A DNA stretch of 64,000 bases, from assembly GCF_001648895.1 (NCBI RefSeq), contig NZ_LXUF01000001.1:372001-436000 (forward strand), in the 5' to 3' direction. A program made the translations under genes and the position numbers. This stretch comes from Methylovorus sp. MM2 (GTDB lineage: Bacteria > Pseudomonadota > Gammaproteobacteria > Burkholderiales > Methylophilaceae). Shown piece after piece: positions 53,566-62,702 of this stretch. Positions within the stretch are counted from its first letter, which is position 1. The number at the start of each line of letters is the position of its first letter. The notes under the pieces are model-generated. The model was not told the DNA's origin and did no database searches. It saw nothing but the letters and a program-made list of their open reading frames with translations.

Positions 53566-56282
53566 TATTTAAACCCTTGGGGAAGAACAATTAGCTTTAC
53601 TCCGCCATTGTTATAATTATCTTGGAAAAGCTTATTTAGTTTGTTATACGTTGCCCGATCTGTAACCATACAACCAAGCGACACTCCGCCATTCGTACCA
53701 TCTTTACCTGAATGAATTTGGGCGCCGTGCGTTATTGAACCATCAGAATTTTTGATAGTGTTCCAATCATCTGTATTAGAAACTGTTGGTCGTCCAGCGT
53801 TCTTATTTCTGTTTAATAATCCATTTATAAATGTATCAGGCAAACTAGGGCGTGGTTTTATCGAATATGTACCTGTCTGAATTTGATTGTAATTAGTAGT
53901 CCCAGTATTGAAAGTACCCGTAATACTGCTAGGCAATCCAGTTCCTGTAGCAGAAAAATAAAATCCACCACTTGGTAATGGGATTGCCGTAACCGTTGCA
54001 TCTAAGCCCAACGGATCAACATAACTAAGCGGATTCCCTCCCACATAGGCATATGTGTTGATCCCACCCGCTAGCCCAATAGGATCACTCTCAATATATC
54101 GCCCCGTCCTAGAATTGTAATCCCGATAGTAGTTGTAGATAAGTCCACTCGCTGAATCATAAAGCTGCCCAGGGAATCGTAGATTGTATGTGAAGGTTCC
54201 CAGCCCACTTGGATTGTCATTCGGCAGATTCGCCCCAAAGGCTTCTGAGAGCTCAGGTAGCCAGTGCCATACGGTTTGATTGGCTGCATTCTTGATGCGT
54301 CTAGGCGTATTGAGGTAATCCGCAAATACAAAGTAAGTCAGGCTTTGGATCGTGCTTGTGGTGTTCGGCACGATACGCACAGCATCGGCAATCACAGCGC
54401 CATTGCCTTGGCCACTTAAGCTGACAGTCAGGTTGTTAGCAATATCCAGATCATAACTTCCCAAGTAATTCCAGGTGCCACCACTCTTGGTCTGGTCTAC
54501 CGTGACAGTTGTTGGGATACTGCCAGTCGTATTGGGGTTGATGGTGTAAGTCGCATTGGTGGCATTAGTGGTTGCGGCAATCCATCTGGCATAGACACGG
54601 TAATTCTGTGTGGCAGTCGGTGTGATGCTATAGAGTACATTGTCTGCCGTACTCGCGGTCGTCGCATGGCTGACGTAATTAGTACCATAGTAACCAGCAA
54701 TGGATATGCTGGCTGTCCAGGTGCCAGTGGCCGTGGCACTAGTGATGCTGCCTGTACTAGTGTTATCTGCCGTCCGCTGTAGCGCACTTGGACGCAGGGT
54801 CATGATCGGGGTATTACCCAACCAGACGGTTTCCTGAATCACATCACTGCCGCTGTCATACTCACCCAGTAATTGGCCTGATGTGTCATACAGGTAGCGT
54901 GTATTGTTATTATTGCGGTTAACAAACTCACCAAGTCCGTTATAGGCCAAGCTGTAGATATTGGTGCTGGCACGAGTGACTTGTTTTAAGCGACCACTAT
55001 TGTAGTAGGTGTAAGTATCCTGGCCATTACCAGTGATATTGCCTGAGAGGTCATATGCATAAGTGCGTGCTGTTGGCCCAGCTTCACTACTCAGACGATT
55101 GCTGATCGGATCAATAGTATAGGCATAATTGCTGGCGTCGATGGTTAGTTGAGTGCGGTTACCATTTAGATCGTATTGATAGCCTTGGTTATAGGTTGGC
55201 GTCACGTTATTGGTGAGTCGGTCAAGATTATCGTAACTGTAACTGCTGATTGAGGTGGTGATCGGGGTGGTTGGCGTTGCAATGGCTGCGCGGTTCAGTT
55301 GAGAGATGCGGCCAGCGTTGTCATATGTGACTACTTGCAAGTCATCGCCCAGTGTCTGGGTCAATGGCCTGCCATCACTATCCAGCGTTCGGGTATAGGT
55401 TTGTCCGTTACCCCATGTCCAACTTGCAGGCGTGCCTGTTGGGAAGTACTGGATATTACCCACCATCAACACACTATCAACCCAGACCTGATTGACCTGC
55501 CCGTTGGCGTTATATTGATAGTCAACATAATGCGTGCTGGGATAGATGATACGGCTCAAGTGCCCCGTACTGTCGTACTGTATCTGTAGATCATAAATCT
55601 GGGTGCCCACGCGTTGTTGCTTGCGGATAAGGCGACCTAGGATGTCATAACTCCAGGCCGTACTCCCTGAGAGATCGGTCATTCCTGTGAGATGGCCTTT
55701 ACCATTGGTGCCAGCATCATAGGTATAGGTCACTGTTTCATCAGTGACGGTACCGAGTTTATAAGTAATAGCAGTCACTCGATTAGCGGCATCATAGGTA
55801 TAGGTACGAATAGCCCCACGCGCATCGGTACTGGTCTTGAGATTGCCTGCAGTATCGTAGGTATTAGTAGTGGTTCCCGTATCTGGGCTGCTACGAGTTA
55901 GCACGTCACCCAACGCATTTTTGGTATAGCTGGTCGTCAATGCTCTAGGATCTGTGATACTAGTCACATCATCCAGCGGATTATATTGACTGGTAATCGT
56001 GCCGAGTTGCCCAGTGGTGCTGGGATTGGGTTGGTTCTGCTGAATCGGGCGGTTTAAGGCATCATATTGATAGACGTTGCTATTTCCTAGACCATCCGTG
56101 ACTTTGGTAGGGTTGCCAGCAGCATCGTATTCGTATTGGGTGATGGGGCTAGCAGCATATACCACCATTGGTGTAAGGCTGACCAAACCCAATGCCACAG
56201 CTATGCTGCTGGTCACTGATCGGATCAAACGTGATGAGGCGCCTGTACGTGAAGCAGGAGTGTTCATGAGTGTTTTCATCAT
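53565..56282 (-). CDS. Secreted Rhs/YD-repeat protein with golvesin-like domain and L,D-transpeptidase-like toxin tip
   Basis: A 905-aa protein. Residues 1-45 hold a signal peptide (IAVALGLVSLTPMVVYAAS). About 20 YD repeats follow (residues 46-490; YEYDAAGNPTKV, YTYDAANRVTAI). Next is an inserted beta domain of golvesin-C-like/CBM type (about 505-640; VTVDQTKSGGTWNYLG, GNGAVIADAVRIV). The RHS core (about 650-760) has LRFPGQLYDSASGLIYN, YYRDYNSRTGRYIESDPIGL and the cleavage-site-like DPLGL. The C-terminal tip (about 140 aa) contains HGAQIHSG and GGVSLGCMV, which resemble the His/Cys motif of L,D-transpeptidase (YkuD/DUF2778) folds. The start overlaps the upstream Rhs gene as ATGA, with GGAG as ribosome site. 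Confidence 0.85.
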   Translation of the reverse strand: MMKTLMNTPASRTGASSRLIRSVTSSIAVALGLVSLTPMVVYAASPITQYEYDAAGNPTKVTDGLGNSNVYQYDALNRPIQQNQPNPSTTGQLGTITSQYNPLDDVTSITDPRALTTSYTKNALGDVLTRSSPDTGTTTNTYDTAGNLKTSTDARGAIRTYTYDAANRVTAITYKLGTVTDETVTYTYDAGTNGKGHLTGMTDLSGSTAWSYDILGRLIRKQQRVGTQIYDLQIQYDSTGHLSRIIYPSTHYVDYQYNANGQVNQVWVDSVLMVGNIQYFPTGTPASWTWGNGQTYTRTLDSDGRPLTQTLGDDLQVVTYDNAGRISQLNRAAIATPTTPITTSISSYSYDNLDRLTNNVTPTYNQGYQYDLNGNRTQLTIDASNYAYTIDPISNRLSSEAGPTARTYAYDLSGNITGNGQDTYTYYNSGRLKQVTRASTNIYSLAYNGLGEFVNRNNNNTRYLYDTSGQLLGEYDSGSDVIQETVWLGNTPIMTLRPSALQRTADNTSTGSITSATATGTWTASISIAGYYGTNYVSHATTASTADNVLYSITPTATQNYRVYARWIAATTNATNATYTINPNTTGSIPTTVTVDQTKSGGTWNYLGSYDLDIANNLTVSLSGQGNGAVIADAVRIVPNTTSTIQSLTYFVFADYLNTPRRIKNAANQTVWHWLPELSEAFGANLPNDNPSGLGTFTYNLRFPGQLYDSASGLIYNYYRDYNSRTGRYIESDPIGLAGGINTYAYVGGNPLSYVDPLGLDATVTAIPLPSGGFYFSATGTGLPSSITGTFNTGTTNYNQIQTGTYSIKPRPSLPDTFINGLLNRNKNAGRPTVSNTDDWNTIKNSDGSITHGAQIHSGKDGTNGGVSLGCMVTDRATYNKLNKLFQDNYNNGGVKLIVLPQGFK
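54073..54664. repeat. Direct repeat copy B (main Rhs gene), 592 bp
   Basis: Second copy of 52115-52706, within the main Rhs gene. It covers the golvesin-like domain and RHS core up to just before the toxin tip. Homologous recombination between the copies would replace the active tip and immunity gene with the orphan ones, deleting about 2 kb. Confidence 0.85.
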
Positions 56283-58645
56283 TGAGCTCCTACCCCAGTT
56301 AACTGTTGCAGCCGATTCAGTGCGTCATAGCTTCGCGTCAATGTCTTGGTCAGGTTGCCGCTAGGGTCTTTCAGTTGCTCGCTGATGCGGTTCCCTTCAG
56401 TATCCAGTGTATAGGTAACCGTGTTATTGAGGATGTCTGCAATACCAATTAAACGATGCGCTGCATCATAGGTGTAGTTTAGATAGCTGCTGTCTGGCAA
56501 TGTCAGTCTGGTTACTTGACCCACTCCGTCATATTGCAAGCTCGTGGTTAACGCCCCCACCGTCTGGGTTAGCAGACGCTGTCTCGCATCATAGGTATTG
56601 GTGGTGATCAGCCCATTGGGGTCCGTCATCTTCTCCAACTGCCCATGGTGGTTGTAACGATCGTAGGTGGTGATCTGCCCTAATTCATTGGTCAAGGTCT
56701 TTAACTGTCCACGGCAACCCAAATTCGTCACCGTACTGCCGCTGGTACTAGCAACACAAGTGGCATTGTGCGGATAGTAGGTATAAGTGCTAATGTCACT
56801 GACGTCGGTTCTGGGGCCATTGACTACTTTGGTAAGGATTAGGCCAGGAACTGTAGTTGAGTAAGTGTTGGTGATGGTAGTCGTACGAGTCACACCAAGC
56901 GCAGGGTCTGTTATCGCTAGACTACTGAGGTTGCCTTTGGTGTCATAGGTGTAGGTGGTCTGTTTGAATGGAGTGGTACTGGTAGGGGTTCCACTGCTGT
57001 TGGCACCACCAATATATTCATTGATCTGCAATGGCAAGTGCCAGGAGGTATGCCAGGTCGTAGTAATGGAGCGGGTGGTGCCAGGAGTGACAGCGCCTGT
57101 TGAGGTAAGTCCTTCAGTACGGCTGGTTTCAAGGTTGCGTAAATCATAGACATACGTACTTTTGTTGCCGTTAAAGTCATTACGGCTAGATACGTTGCCG
57201 TTCACATCGTATGTCAAGCTTAAAGCCGATGCGCTACAGCCACTGCCAGCAGGCTGGGTAATGCCTGTATTGTGTACCTGATTGAGAATAGTTGAGATAC
57301 CCATAGTGCGGACAGTGCCAAGTGAATCAGTAATGTCTGTACTGGCAATGTTATAGCTCAAAGTGATCTGGCTGGCTCCCTCTGCCAAGGTTGAATTGTA
57401 GACTCGGCCTTGCGTGTCGTACCCCCATGTAGCAAAGCGATTGCTGTTTTCATCGATGATGCCGGTGAGGCTATGTGGTAGGCCACTATTTTCGTAGAGG
57501 TATTGACGTACTTTAGAATCTGCCCATGTAACATTACTTAGATTATTGTTACCGTCATAACTAAACTGAGTCGTGCTGTTATCAGGAAGGGTTACTTTTG
57601 AGATATGGGGTTTAGGGCTATAGTTGTCGTAAGTGAAAGATAGTCTCTGTCCTAATGCATTAAAAATTTGCTCAAGGCGACCATAGCCATCACGTCCCAT
57701 CATAAGGGAAAATCCCGCACGGTTAGTGATAGTTAGCAACTGTCCAATCGAAGAATAGGTTTCTTTACTGTCATCGCTGGCATTTGTAATAATCCATCCA
57801 CTAGTGCTGCCATCACTATTAACAGTACGTGTGAGAGTATCCGTAATATCGCCATCGGACACATAAACGCTGTTATTTAAGGTGTAGGTGATGATTTGAC
57901 CACCTAGGCGGGAAGCGTAAACACTGGCAGGAGCAATGTTAGGAGTACTAGTCGTTGCCACTTCTAGTTTGAGATCATAAGAGCTGACCCATTGCTGACC
58001 ATGTTCAAAAGTTGGCGTGTAAATAGCGCCGGACAGATTGCTAATATAGTCTAAGCTATAAGCCAAATTAACTGCATGAGCTCCTCTGTAAATATCCAGA
58101 GGCTCCATATTCGCTCCAGTACCTGCATTTATCGGGTCACCTACTGCTAGAGACGGCGATTTTGATTCACAACTTTTGAGGAACATTTTTTGTTGCTTGG
58201 CTTCCGATGGCGGAATGCTGCTGGCAGGAAGGGCACAACTGCCATCAGCTTGTCTAATTTCAGGGGCGACACATGATGTTGTAAATGTGCAAGTTTGAGA
58301 AAATGAGCTGTATGCAGTAGGTGTAGAACCGGTGGGGCAAACAAATTGTCGGGTAACTGGATATCCGTAAGCTGGAGAGCCATTTGATGAGCAATATTGA
58401 TTCTGAGCCGACCAGATTCCAGTGAATGCTAAAGGCACCCAAGGATTGTTAGTACATGCTTGGGAAGGGCTATCCCAAAAACCTGCCGTGAGGTAGTTTA
58501 CTACGTAGTATTTTGTAAATGAAACAGCAGTATCAGCATGGGCTGAATGACCTATAAGTAGGAGTAACCAAAGTGCTAAAGAATATGGAATAAATTTCTT
58601 TATTTTTTTAAGCACCCTTATTGAAGTACATGTTATCCCAGTCAT
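56279..58645 (-). CDS. Secreted Rhs/YD-repeat protein, N-terminal shell half (DUF6531-like)
   Basis: A 788-aa protein. A signal peptide (YSLALWLLLLIGHSAHA) is followed by a Cys-rich domain (about residues 40-165, with at least eight Cys, e.g. CTNNPWVPLAF, QFVCPTGSTPT, FTTSCVAPEIR). A DUF6531-like block comes next (VGDPINAGTGANMEPLDIYRG), then many YD repeats (YDGNNNLSNV, YDVNGNVSSR, YDAAHRLIGI). It ends at LNRLQQLTGVGAQ with no RHS core and no toxin. The next gene starts with a 4-bp overlap, has its own signal peptide and continues the repeats. Together they resemble one Rhs cocoon split in two. The start at 58645 is the first ATG; a GTG at 58615 is possible. Confidence 0.82.
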   Translation of the reverse strand: MTGITCTSIRVLKKIKKFIPYSLALWLLLLIGHSAHADTAVSFTKYYVVNYLTAGFWDSPSQACTNNPWVPLAFTGIWSAQNQYCSSNGSPAYGYPVTRQFVCPTGSTPTAYSSFSQTCTFTTSCVAPEIRQADGSCALPASSIPPSEAKQQKMFLKSCESKSPSLAVGDPINAGTGANMEPLDIYRGAHAVNLAYSLDYISNLSGAIYTPTFEHGQQWVSSYDLKLEVATTSTPNIAPASVYASRLGGQIITYTLNNSVYVSDGDITDTLTRTVNSDGSTSGWIITNASDDSKETYSSIGQLLTITNRAGFSLMMGRDGYGRLEQIFNALGQRLSFTYDNYSPKPHISKVTLPDNSTTQFSYDGNNNLSNVTWADSKVRQYLYENSGLPHSLTGIIDENSNRFATWGYDTQGRVYNSTLAEGASQITLSYNIASTDITDSLGTVRTMGISTILNQVHNTGITQPAGSGCSASALSLTYDVNGNVSSRNDFNGNKSTYVYDLRNLETSRTEGLTSTGAVTPGTTRSITTTWHTSWHLPLQINEYIGGANSSGTPTSTTPFKQTTYTYDTKGNLSSLAITDPALGVTRTTTITNTYSTTVPGLILTKVVNGPRTDVSDISTYTYYPHNATCVASTSGSTVTNLGCRGQLKTLTNELGQITTYDRYNHHGQLEKMTDPNGLITTNTYDARQRLLTQTVGALTTSLQYDGVGQVTRLTLPDSSYLNYTYDAAHRLIGIADILNNTVTYTLDTEGNRISEQLKDPSGNLTKTLTRSYDALNRLQQLTGVGAQ

Positions 58646-58869
58646 TTTTATACTTTTTTAAATTTAATAATTTGATTTTCCTAATCTTACAAGATTAAAA
58701 GTGTTTTATTGTAAATATTAAACAAAGTAAAAGTTAAGGTTTTGTGTACTAATGAAATTCAGTGCTGAGTTAATGCAAATTCCCCTAATGTGACATTAAT
58801 GACAACCACCAATGGTGCTTAGCGAGCGATGGCAGTAAAATTAAAAACAAAAATTAATAAGTTATTAAA
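58646..58869. other. AT-rich promoter-side spacer of the Rhs island
   Basis: No gene is seen. The stretch is rich in A/T runs, unlike the neighbouring housekeeping DNA, and lies between the first Rhs start (minus strand) and the right attachment repeat. It must hold the Rhs promoter, but I cannot pick convincing -35/-10 boxes. Confidence 0.5.
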
Positions 58870-58906
58870 ACTCATAATCCGTTGGTGCTGTGTTCGACTC
58901 ACAGGA
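58870..58906. repeat. attR: 37-bp copy of tRNA-CAU 3' half
   Basis: Identical to 50424-50460. The 5' half of a tRNA is absent, so this is not a functional tRNA. It is followed by GCCCAC (shared) and then by a hairpin terminator. It marks the right end of the island. Confidence 0.87.
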
Positions 58907-58923
58907 TGCCCACTAATCGCAAT

Positions 58924-58956
58924 AAAGGGTAGCTTTATAGCTACCCTTTAATTTTT
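58924..58956 (+). terminator. Rho-independent terminator, probable original tRNA terminator
   Basis: A perfect 10-bp stem AAAGGGTAGC / GCTACCCTTT with a 6-nt loop TTTATA is followed by AATTTTT. It starts 8 bp after the attR repeat region. Before island insertion it would have lain just after the tRNA, so it is likely the native tRNA terminator displaced 8.4 kb. Confidence 0.85.
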
Positions 58957-59053
58957 ATACGCAGCAGACTCCACCCATTACAAACTCTGTTGTGGTTGAT
59001 AGACCAATATAAGTTAAACTTTTACATTCGATTGATTCCAAAAGTTTAATGTA

Positions 59054-59494
59054 ATGAGTAAGCATATCGGTATTCTTCTTGCCTTGATGCTTGGCCTGAT
59101 CTTGACTGCTTGTAGCGTAGAGCCCAATCCCGCCTATCCCATTCTTAAAGAAATAAAAACGCAGCGGACTACATCCTCCGAGCACATTCTGGATTTTAGA
59201 AACATGGCAAATTCTGAATGGGGGCGGGTATGTTTTTTTGGCCCTTATTCAGTGAATACTAGTCAAGTTTTAGGGCTCAATTGGGAGCTAAGTGACCATG
59301 TTTCTATAAGTGATGAATCAGTTTTGACGATTGTTTTTGCATCAGACACTAAAGTGACAGAGTATGCGGTTAACCCGAGATCAAATGGTGATTTCTCTCG
59401 CATGTCAGGGATGTGCTTTCTCAGAAAAGATGCTTTATTCGTTTTGGATGAAATGGGTAAGTATATTCATAAGGTCGATGTGGTAAAACCCTGA
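59054..59494 (+). CDS. Putative lipoprotein (unknown family)
   Basis: A 146-aa protein with a type II signal: MSKHIGILLALMLGLILTAC, lipobox LTAC. The mature domain is small, with two further Cys (GRVCFFGPYSV, SGMCFLRKD) and a central DHVSISDESVLTIVFASD beta segment. I do not recognise a named family. It is the first gene past the island and reads away from it. Upstream of the ATG there is AAAAGTTTAATGTA with no clear ribosome site. Confidence 0.75.
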   Translation: MSKHIGILLALMLGLILTACSVEPNPAYPILKEIKTQRTTSSEHILDFRNMANSEWGRVCFFGPYSVNTSQVLGLNWELSDHVSISDESVLTIVFASDTKVTEYAVNPRSNGDFSRMSGMCFLRKDALFVLDEMGKYIHKVDVVKP

Positions 59495-59640
59495 CTCATT
59501 GAGCTTTTGAATACAAGAACTTCTCTGAAAGTTATTTGAAGTATTGTGGTAGCATCTTTTCGCTAAATTAGCTGATGCATTGTTTTTGCATTCGCGATGA
59601 AAGACCATTCAAAAAATTAGGCATTCAAATCAATACACTT

Positions 59641-61686
59641 ATGCAGCTCTCTAAACCCACCCTAAAAAGCCACCTAGCATTTACTATTTTAAGTGCGCTC
59701 ATTTTGTTGCTGATGTTCTCGCTTTTGAGGCTGGCCTTACTGATCCACAATCACGACCAGATAGGCACAACTCCTTTATCTGTCGTAGCCGAAGCCTTTT
59801 TTAATGGCGTGCGTTTCGATTTGCGCGTCGTCGTCGTCGCTTGTATTCCATTGTTATTAGCGATTCTAAGTCGGCGCGCCATGGCAGCAAGACTCATGTA
59901 TCGGTGGTGGTTGATCGGGTTTGCGAGCATTACTTTATTTTTAGGTATTGTTGAGCTGGATTTTTACCAATCATTCAATCAGCGCTTAAATAGTCTGGTA
60001 TTTCAATATTTCAAGGAAGACCCCGCGACTGTAGTCAGCATGGTTTGGTATGGTTTCCCTGTGGCGCGGTATTTATTGGCCTGGTTAGTCGGTACATTGG
60101 TATTGGTGCAGATATTCAAATACGCAGATATTCTGACTAGGCCAGAATTAACCAATGCCTCTTTATCAACACGCTTTTTTACTCATCAGTGGTATTGGCG
60201 TTTGCTGGTCTTTATTGTCTTCTTGGCTGTTTTTATTGTGGCTGCGCGCGGTACATTGCGTCAGGGGCCTCCATTAAGGTGGGGTGATGCATTTACAACG
60301 GAGTCTATGTTTGTAAATGAGCTTGGCCTTAATGGCACACTGACTTTATATGAAGCTGCTAAAACCATGCTTTCTGACCAGCGCCAAAAGTTATGGAAAT
60401 CTTCGTTGCCTGATGTGCAGGCTCAAGCAATCGTCAGAAAGATGTTGCTAACGCCTGATGACCAGTTGATTGATTCTGATATCGCTGCGGTGCGGCGTGA
60501 TTTTAATCCTCCGGCAAATAACACGCTTCAGATTAAAAATGTGGTCGTGATCTTGATGGAAAGTTTCTCCGGTCAGTATGTTGGTGCGTTGGGGAACGAT
60601 GACAATATCACCCCCAATTTTGACAAGTTATCGCGTGAAGGCTTGTTGTTTAATCGATTTTTCTCAAACGGAACGCATACGCATCAGGGCATGTTTGCGA
60701 CAATGGCTTGTTTTCCTAATCTACCGGGGTTTGAGTATTTGATGCAAACGCCAGAGGGGCAGAATAAGTTCTCTGGATTGCCTCAGTTGTTAAGCGCGCG
60801 CGCCTTCGATAATCTTTATGTCTACAATGGTGACTTCGCTTGGGATAATCAGGCTGGGTTTTTCGGTAATCAGGGCATGTCCAATTTTATTGGACGTAAA
60901 GATTATATAAACCCTGTATTCTCTGATCCAACGTGGGGGGTCTCCGATCAGGATATGTTTGATCGTGGTGCTGTAGAGCTTGCAAAAAAAGATACTGCAA
61001 AACCTTTTTATGCGCTCTTGCAGACACTTTCCAACCATACCCCTTATGCCTTACCTAAGGATCTACCTGTTGAGCGAGTGACTGGGCATGGTTCCCTTGA
61101 TGAGCATTTGACTGCCATGCGCTACTCTGATTGGGCCTTAGGTCAGTTTTTTGAGAAAGCACGCAAATCCCCTTATTTCAAGAATACGCTATTCGTTGTG
61201 GTGGGGGATCACGGGTTTGGCAGCAATATTCATCTAACCGAGATGGATCTATATCGATTCCATGTTCCCTTGTTATTTATTGCGCCTGGCATACAGGAGA
61301 AATTTGGGGCAACCAACAATGTTGTAGGCACTCAAGTGGATATAGTACCTACCATTATGGGGCGCTTAGGGGGCAATGTACGTCATCAATGTTGGGGCCG
61401 CGATTTATTGAATTTGCCAGCGGTAGATCAGGGAGAAGGTGTCATTAAACCTTCAGGCAATGATCAGACAGTCGCAATCATTCGTGATCATTATGTGCTG
61501 GTGAAAGCTAAAGGTGTAGATGCACGCTTATACGATTATCAGTTAGGTAAAGATGCAATGGTCAAGCATATTGATGATGAAGCGCGTAGTAAAGATATGC
61601 TGCTCAACTTAGAAGGTTTTTTGCAAACCGCGACAAAGAGTTTATTGGATAACACGGCTGGTGTTAACGATAGCCATGATGAGTAA
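59641..61686 (+). CDS. LTA-synthase-like membrane sulfatase (phosphoglycerol/phosphoethanolamine transferase family)
   Basis: A 681-aa inner-membrane protein with about five N-terminal transmembrane helices (about residues 15-215), then a periplasmic sulfatase-fold domain. Seen are VVVILMESFSGQYVGALGN (metal-binding Glu), the nucleophile Thr region NGTHTHQGMFATMACFPN, NGDFAWDNQAGFFGNQGMSN and the VVVGDHGFG motif (Asp-His). These match the LTA synthase/MdoB group, which transfers phosphoglycerol to glycans, or lipid-linked variants. The substrate is unknown in a Gram-negative. An in-frame ATG at 59575 would add 22 residues; neither start has a clear ribosome site. Confidence 0.86.
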   Translation: MQLSKPTLKSHLAFTILSALILLLMFSLLRLALLIHNHDQIGTTPLSVVAEAFFNGVRFDLRVVVVACIPLLLAILSRRAMAARLMYRWWLIGFASITLFLGIVELDFYQSFNQRLNSLVFQYFKEDPATVVSMVWYGFPVARYLLAWLVGTLVLVQIFKYADILTRPELTNASLSTRFFTHQWYWRLLVFIVFLAVFIVAARGTLRQGPPLRWGDAFTTESMFVNELGLNGTLTLYEAAKTMLSDQRQKLWKSSLPDVQAQAIVRKMLLTPDDQLIDSDIAAVRRDFNPPANNTLQIKNVVVILMESFSGQYVGALGNDDNITPNFDKLSREGLLFNRFFSNGTHTHQGMFATMACFPNLPGFEYLMQTPEGQNKFSGLPQLLSARAFDNLYVYNGDFAWDNQAGFFGNQGMSNFIGRKDYINPVFSDPTWGVSDQDMFDRGAVELAKKDTAKPFYALLQTLSNHTPYALPKDLPVERVTGHGSLDEHLTAMRYSDWALGQFFEKARKSPYFKNTLFVVVGDHGFGSNIHLTEMDLYRFHVPLLFIAPGIQEKFGATNNVVGTQVDIVPTIMGRLGGNVRHQCWGRDLLNLPAVDQGEGVIKPSGNDQTVAIIRDHYVLVKAKGVDARLYDYQLGKDAMVKHIDDEARSKDMLLNLEGFLQTATKSLLDNTAGVNDSHDE

Positions 61687-61743
61687 CCACGAAATATGGT
61701 GCTGGATTTTTATTGCAGACATGCTTAAAAAATTGGATAGGTT

Positions 61744-62685
61744 TTGAGCATCAATAAAAAGTTAAAAAAATTTCTTGTAGCGATAACTCTACTTTTTCTG
61801 ACAGCTACATTTATCTATTTTCGTATTGATGCACTGGCAGTTTATTTGTGGCGAGAATATGGGGCTGAGCCTTTAGGTTTTAAAATCGATACGCCGCTGA
61901 ATCTTCAGAACTATCGTGTTGAAATCGATGGGTTGGCTATTCCAGATGTTGAGGACGCTTCTGATCTAGCTTATAACGCTAAGCGGAAAACACTTTTTAC
62001 CGTACTTAACCAGAAACCATTCATTCTCGAGTTAAGTCTCGATGGCCGCGTGTTACGTAAAATCAAAGTAAATGGTGTTACCGATATGGAAGGGATTACC
62101 CATATTGGTGAAAATCAATATGTAATCATTGATGAAAAAGCTAACCGTATTAGTCTTCTTGAGTTGAATGATGATGCAACAGAAATCGATGTTACTAATG
62201 CTCCCCATTTGGTTCTAAAAGTCGAGAGCAGCGGTAATAAAAATTACGAAGGTATCGTTTGGGATGCCCTGCATAAGCGCTTACTGCTTGTGAAAGAGCG
62301 TGACCCAAAACACCTGATATCCATTACTGGATTTGTTAAAGGCGCTTTTGATCGGCACGGCAGTGTGACTTCTATTGTTAATACCCAAGATAGTACAAAG
62401 ATAGAGGAAATTGAGCATGCGGAAGACTCGATTCTACAATTGCGTGATTTATCTGCCCTGACTATTTACACAAAGACAGGCCATTTACTTTTGCTTAGTG
62501 ATGAGTCGCGTATGTTGATCGAGTTAGATAAACATGGGAGATTGATCGGGTCATTAGCGCTATGGATGGGCTTTCACGGCTTGAGTAACAATGTGCCGCA
62601 TGCTGAAGGTGTCGCTATTGGGGCTGATAAAAAGGTCTATGTGATTAGTGAGCCCAACCTTTTTTATGTGTTTAGCCCTATATAA
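61744..62685 (+). CDS. SdiA-regulated domain protein (YjiK-like)
   Basis: A 313-aa protein with one N-terminal membrane helix (KFLVAITLLFLTATFIYF), then a beta-propeller-like periplasmic domain of the SdiA-regulated (PF06977) type. Typical strings are NYRVEIDGLAIPDVEDASDLAYNAKRKTLFTVLNQKP, VNGVTDMEGITHIGENQYVIIDEK, NKNYEGIVWDALHKRLLLVKERDP and HAEGVAIGADKKVYVISEPNLFYVF. The start is TTG at 61744, with GGATAGG just upstream. Function is unknown; relatives bind calcium or nucleic acids. It lies 57 bp after the sulfatase gene and may be co-transcribed. Confidence 0.86.
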   Translation: MSINKKLKKFLVAITLLFLTATFIYFRIDALAVYLWREYGAEPLGFKIDTPLNLQNYRVEIDGLAIPDVEDASDLAYNAKRKTLFTVLNQKPFILELSLDGRVLRKIKVNGVTDMEGITHIGENQYVIIDEKANRISLLELNDDATEIDVTNAPHLVLKVESSGNKNYEGIVWDALHKRLLLVKERDPKHLISITGFVKGAFDRHGSVTSIVNTQDSTKIEEIEHAEDSILQLRDLSALTIYTKTGHLLLLSDESRMLIELDKHGRLIGSLALWMGFHGLSNNVPHAEGVAIGADKKVYVISEPNLFYVFSPI

Positions 62686-62702
62686 AACCAATCATGCAGT
62701 AA

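Noticed and set aside
56279-56282. Possibility that the two Rhs genes are one gene broken by a frameshift
   Set aside because: The second gene has its own ribosome site (GGAG), start codon and full signal peptide, and the first ends cleanly after a complete YD repeat.
58870-58916. Second tRNA gene at the right island end
   Set aside because: Only the 3' half is present; no D arm or 5' acceptor strand lies upstream, so it is an att copy.
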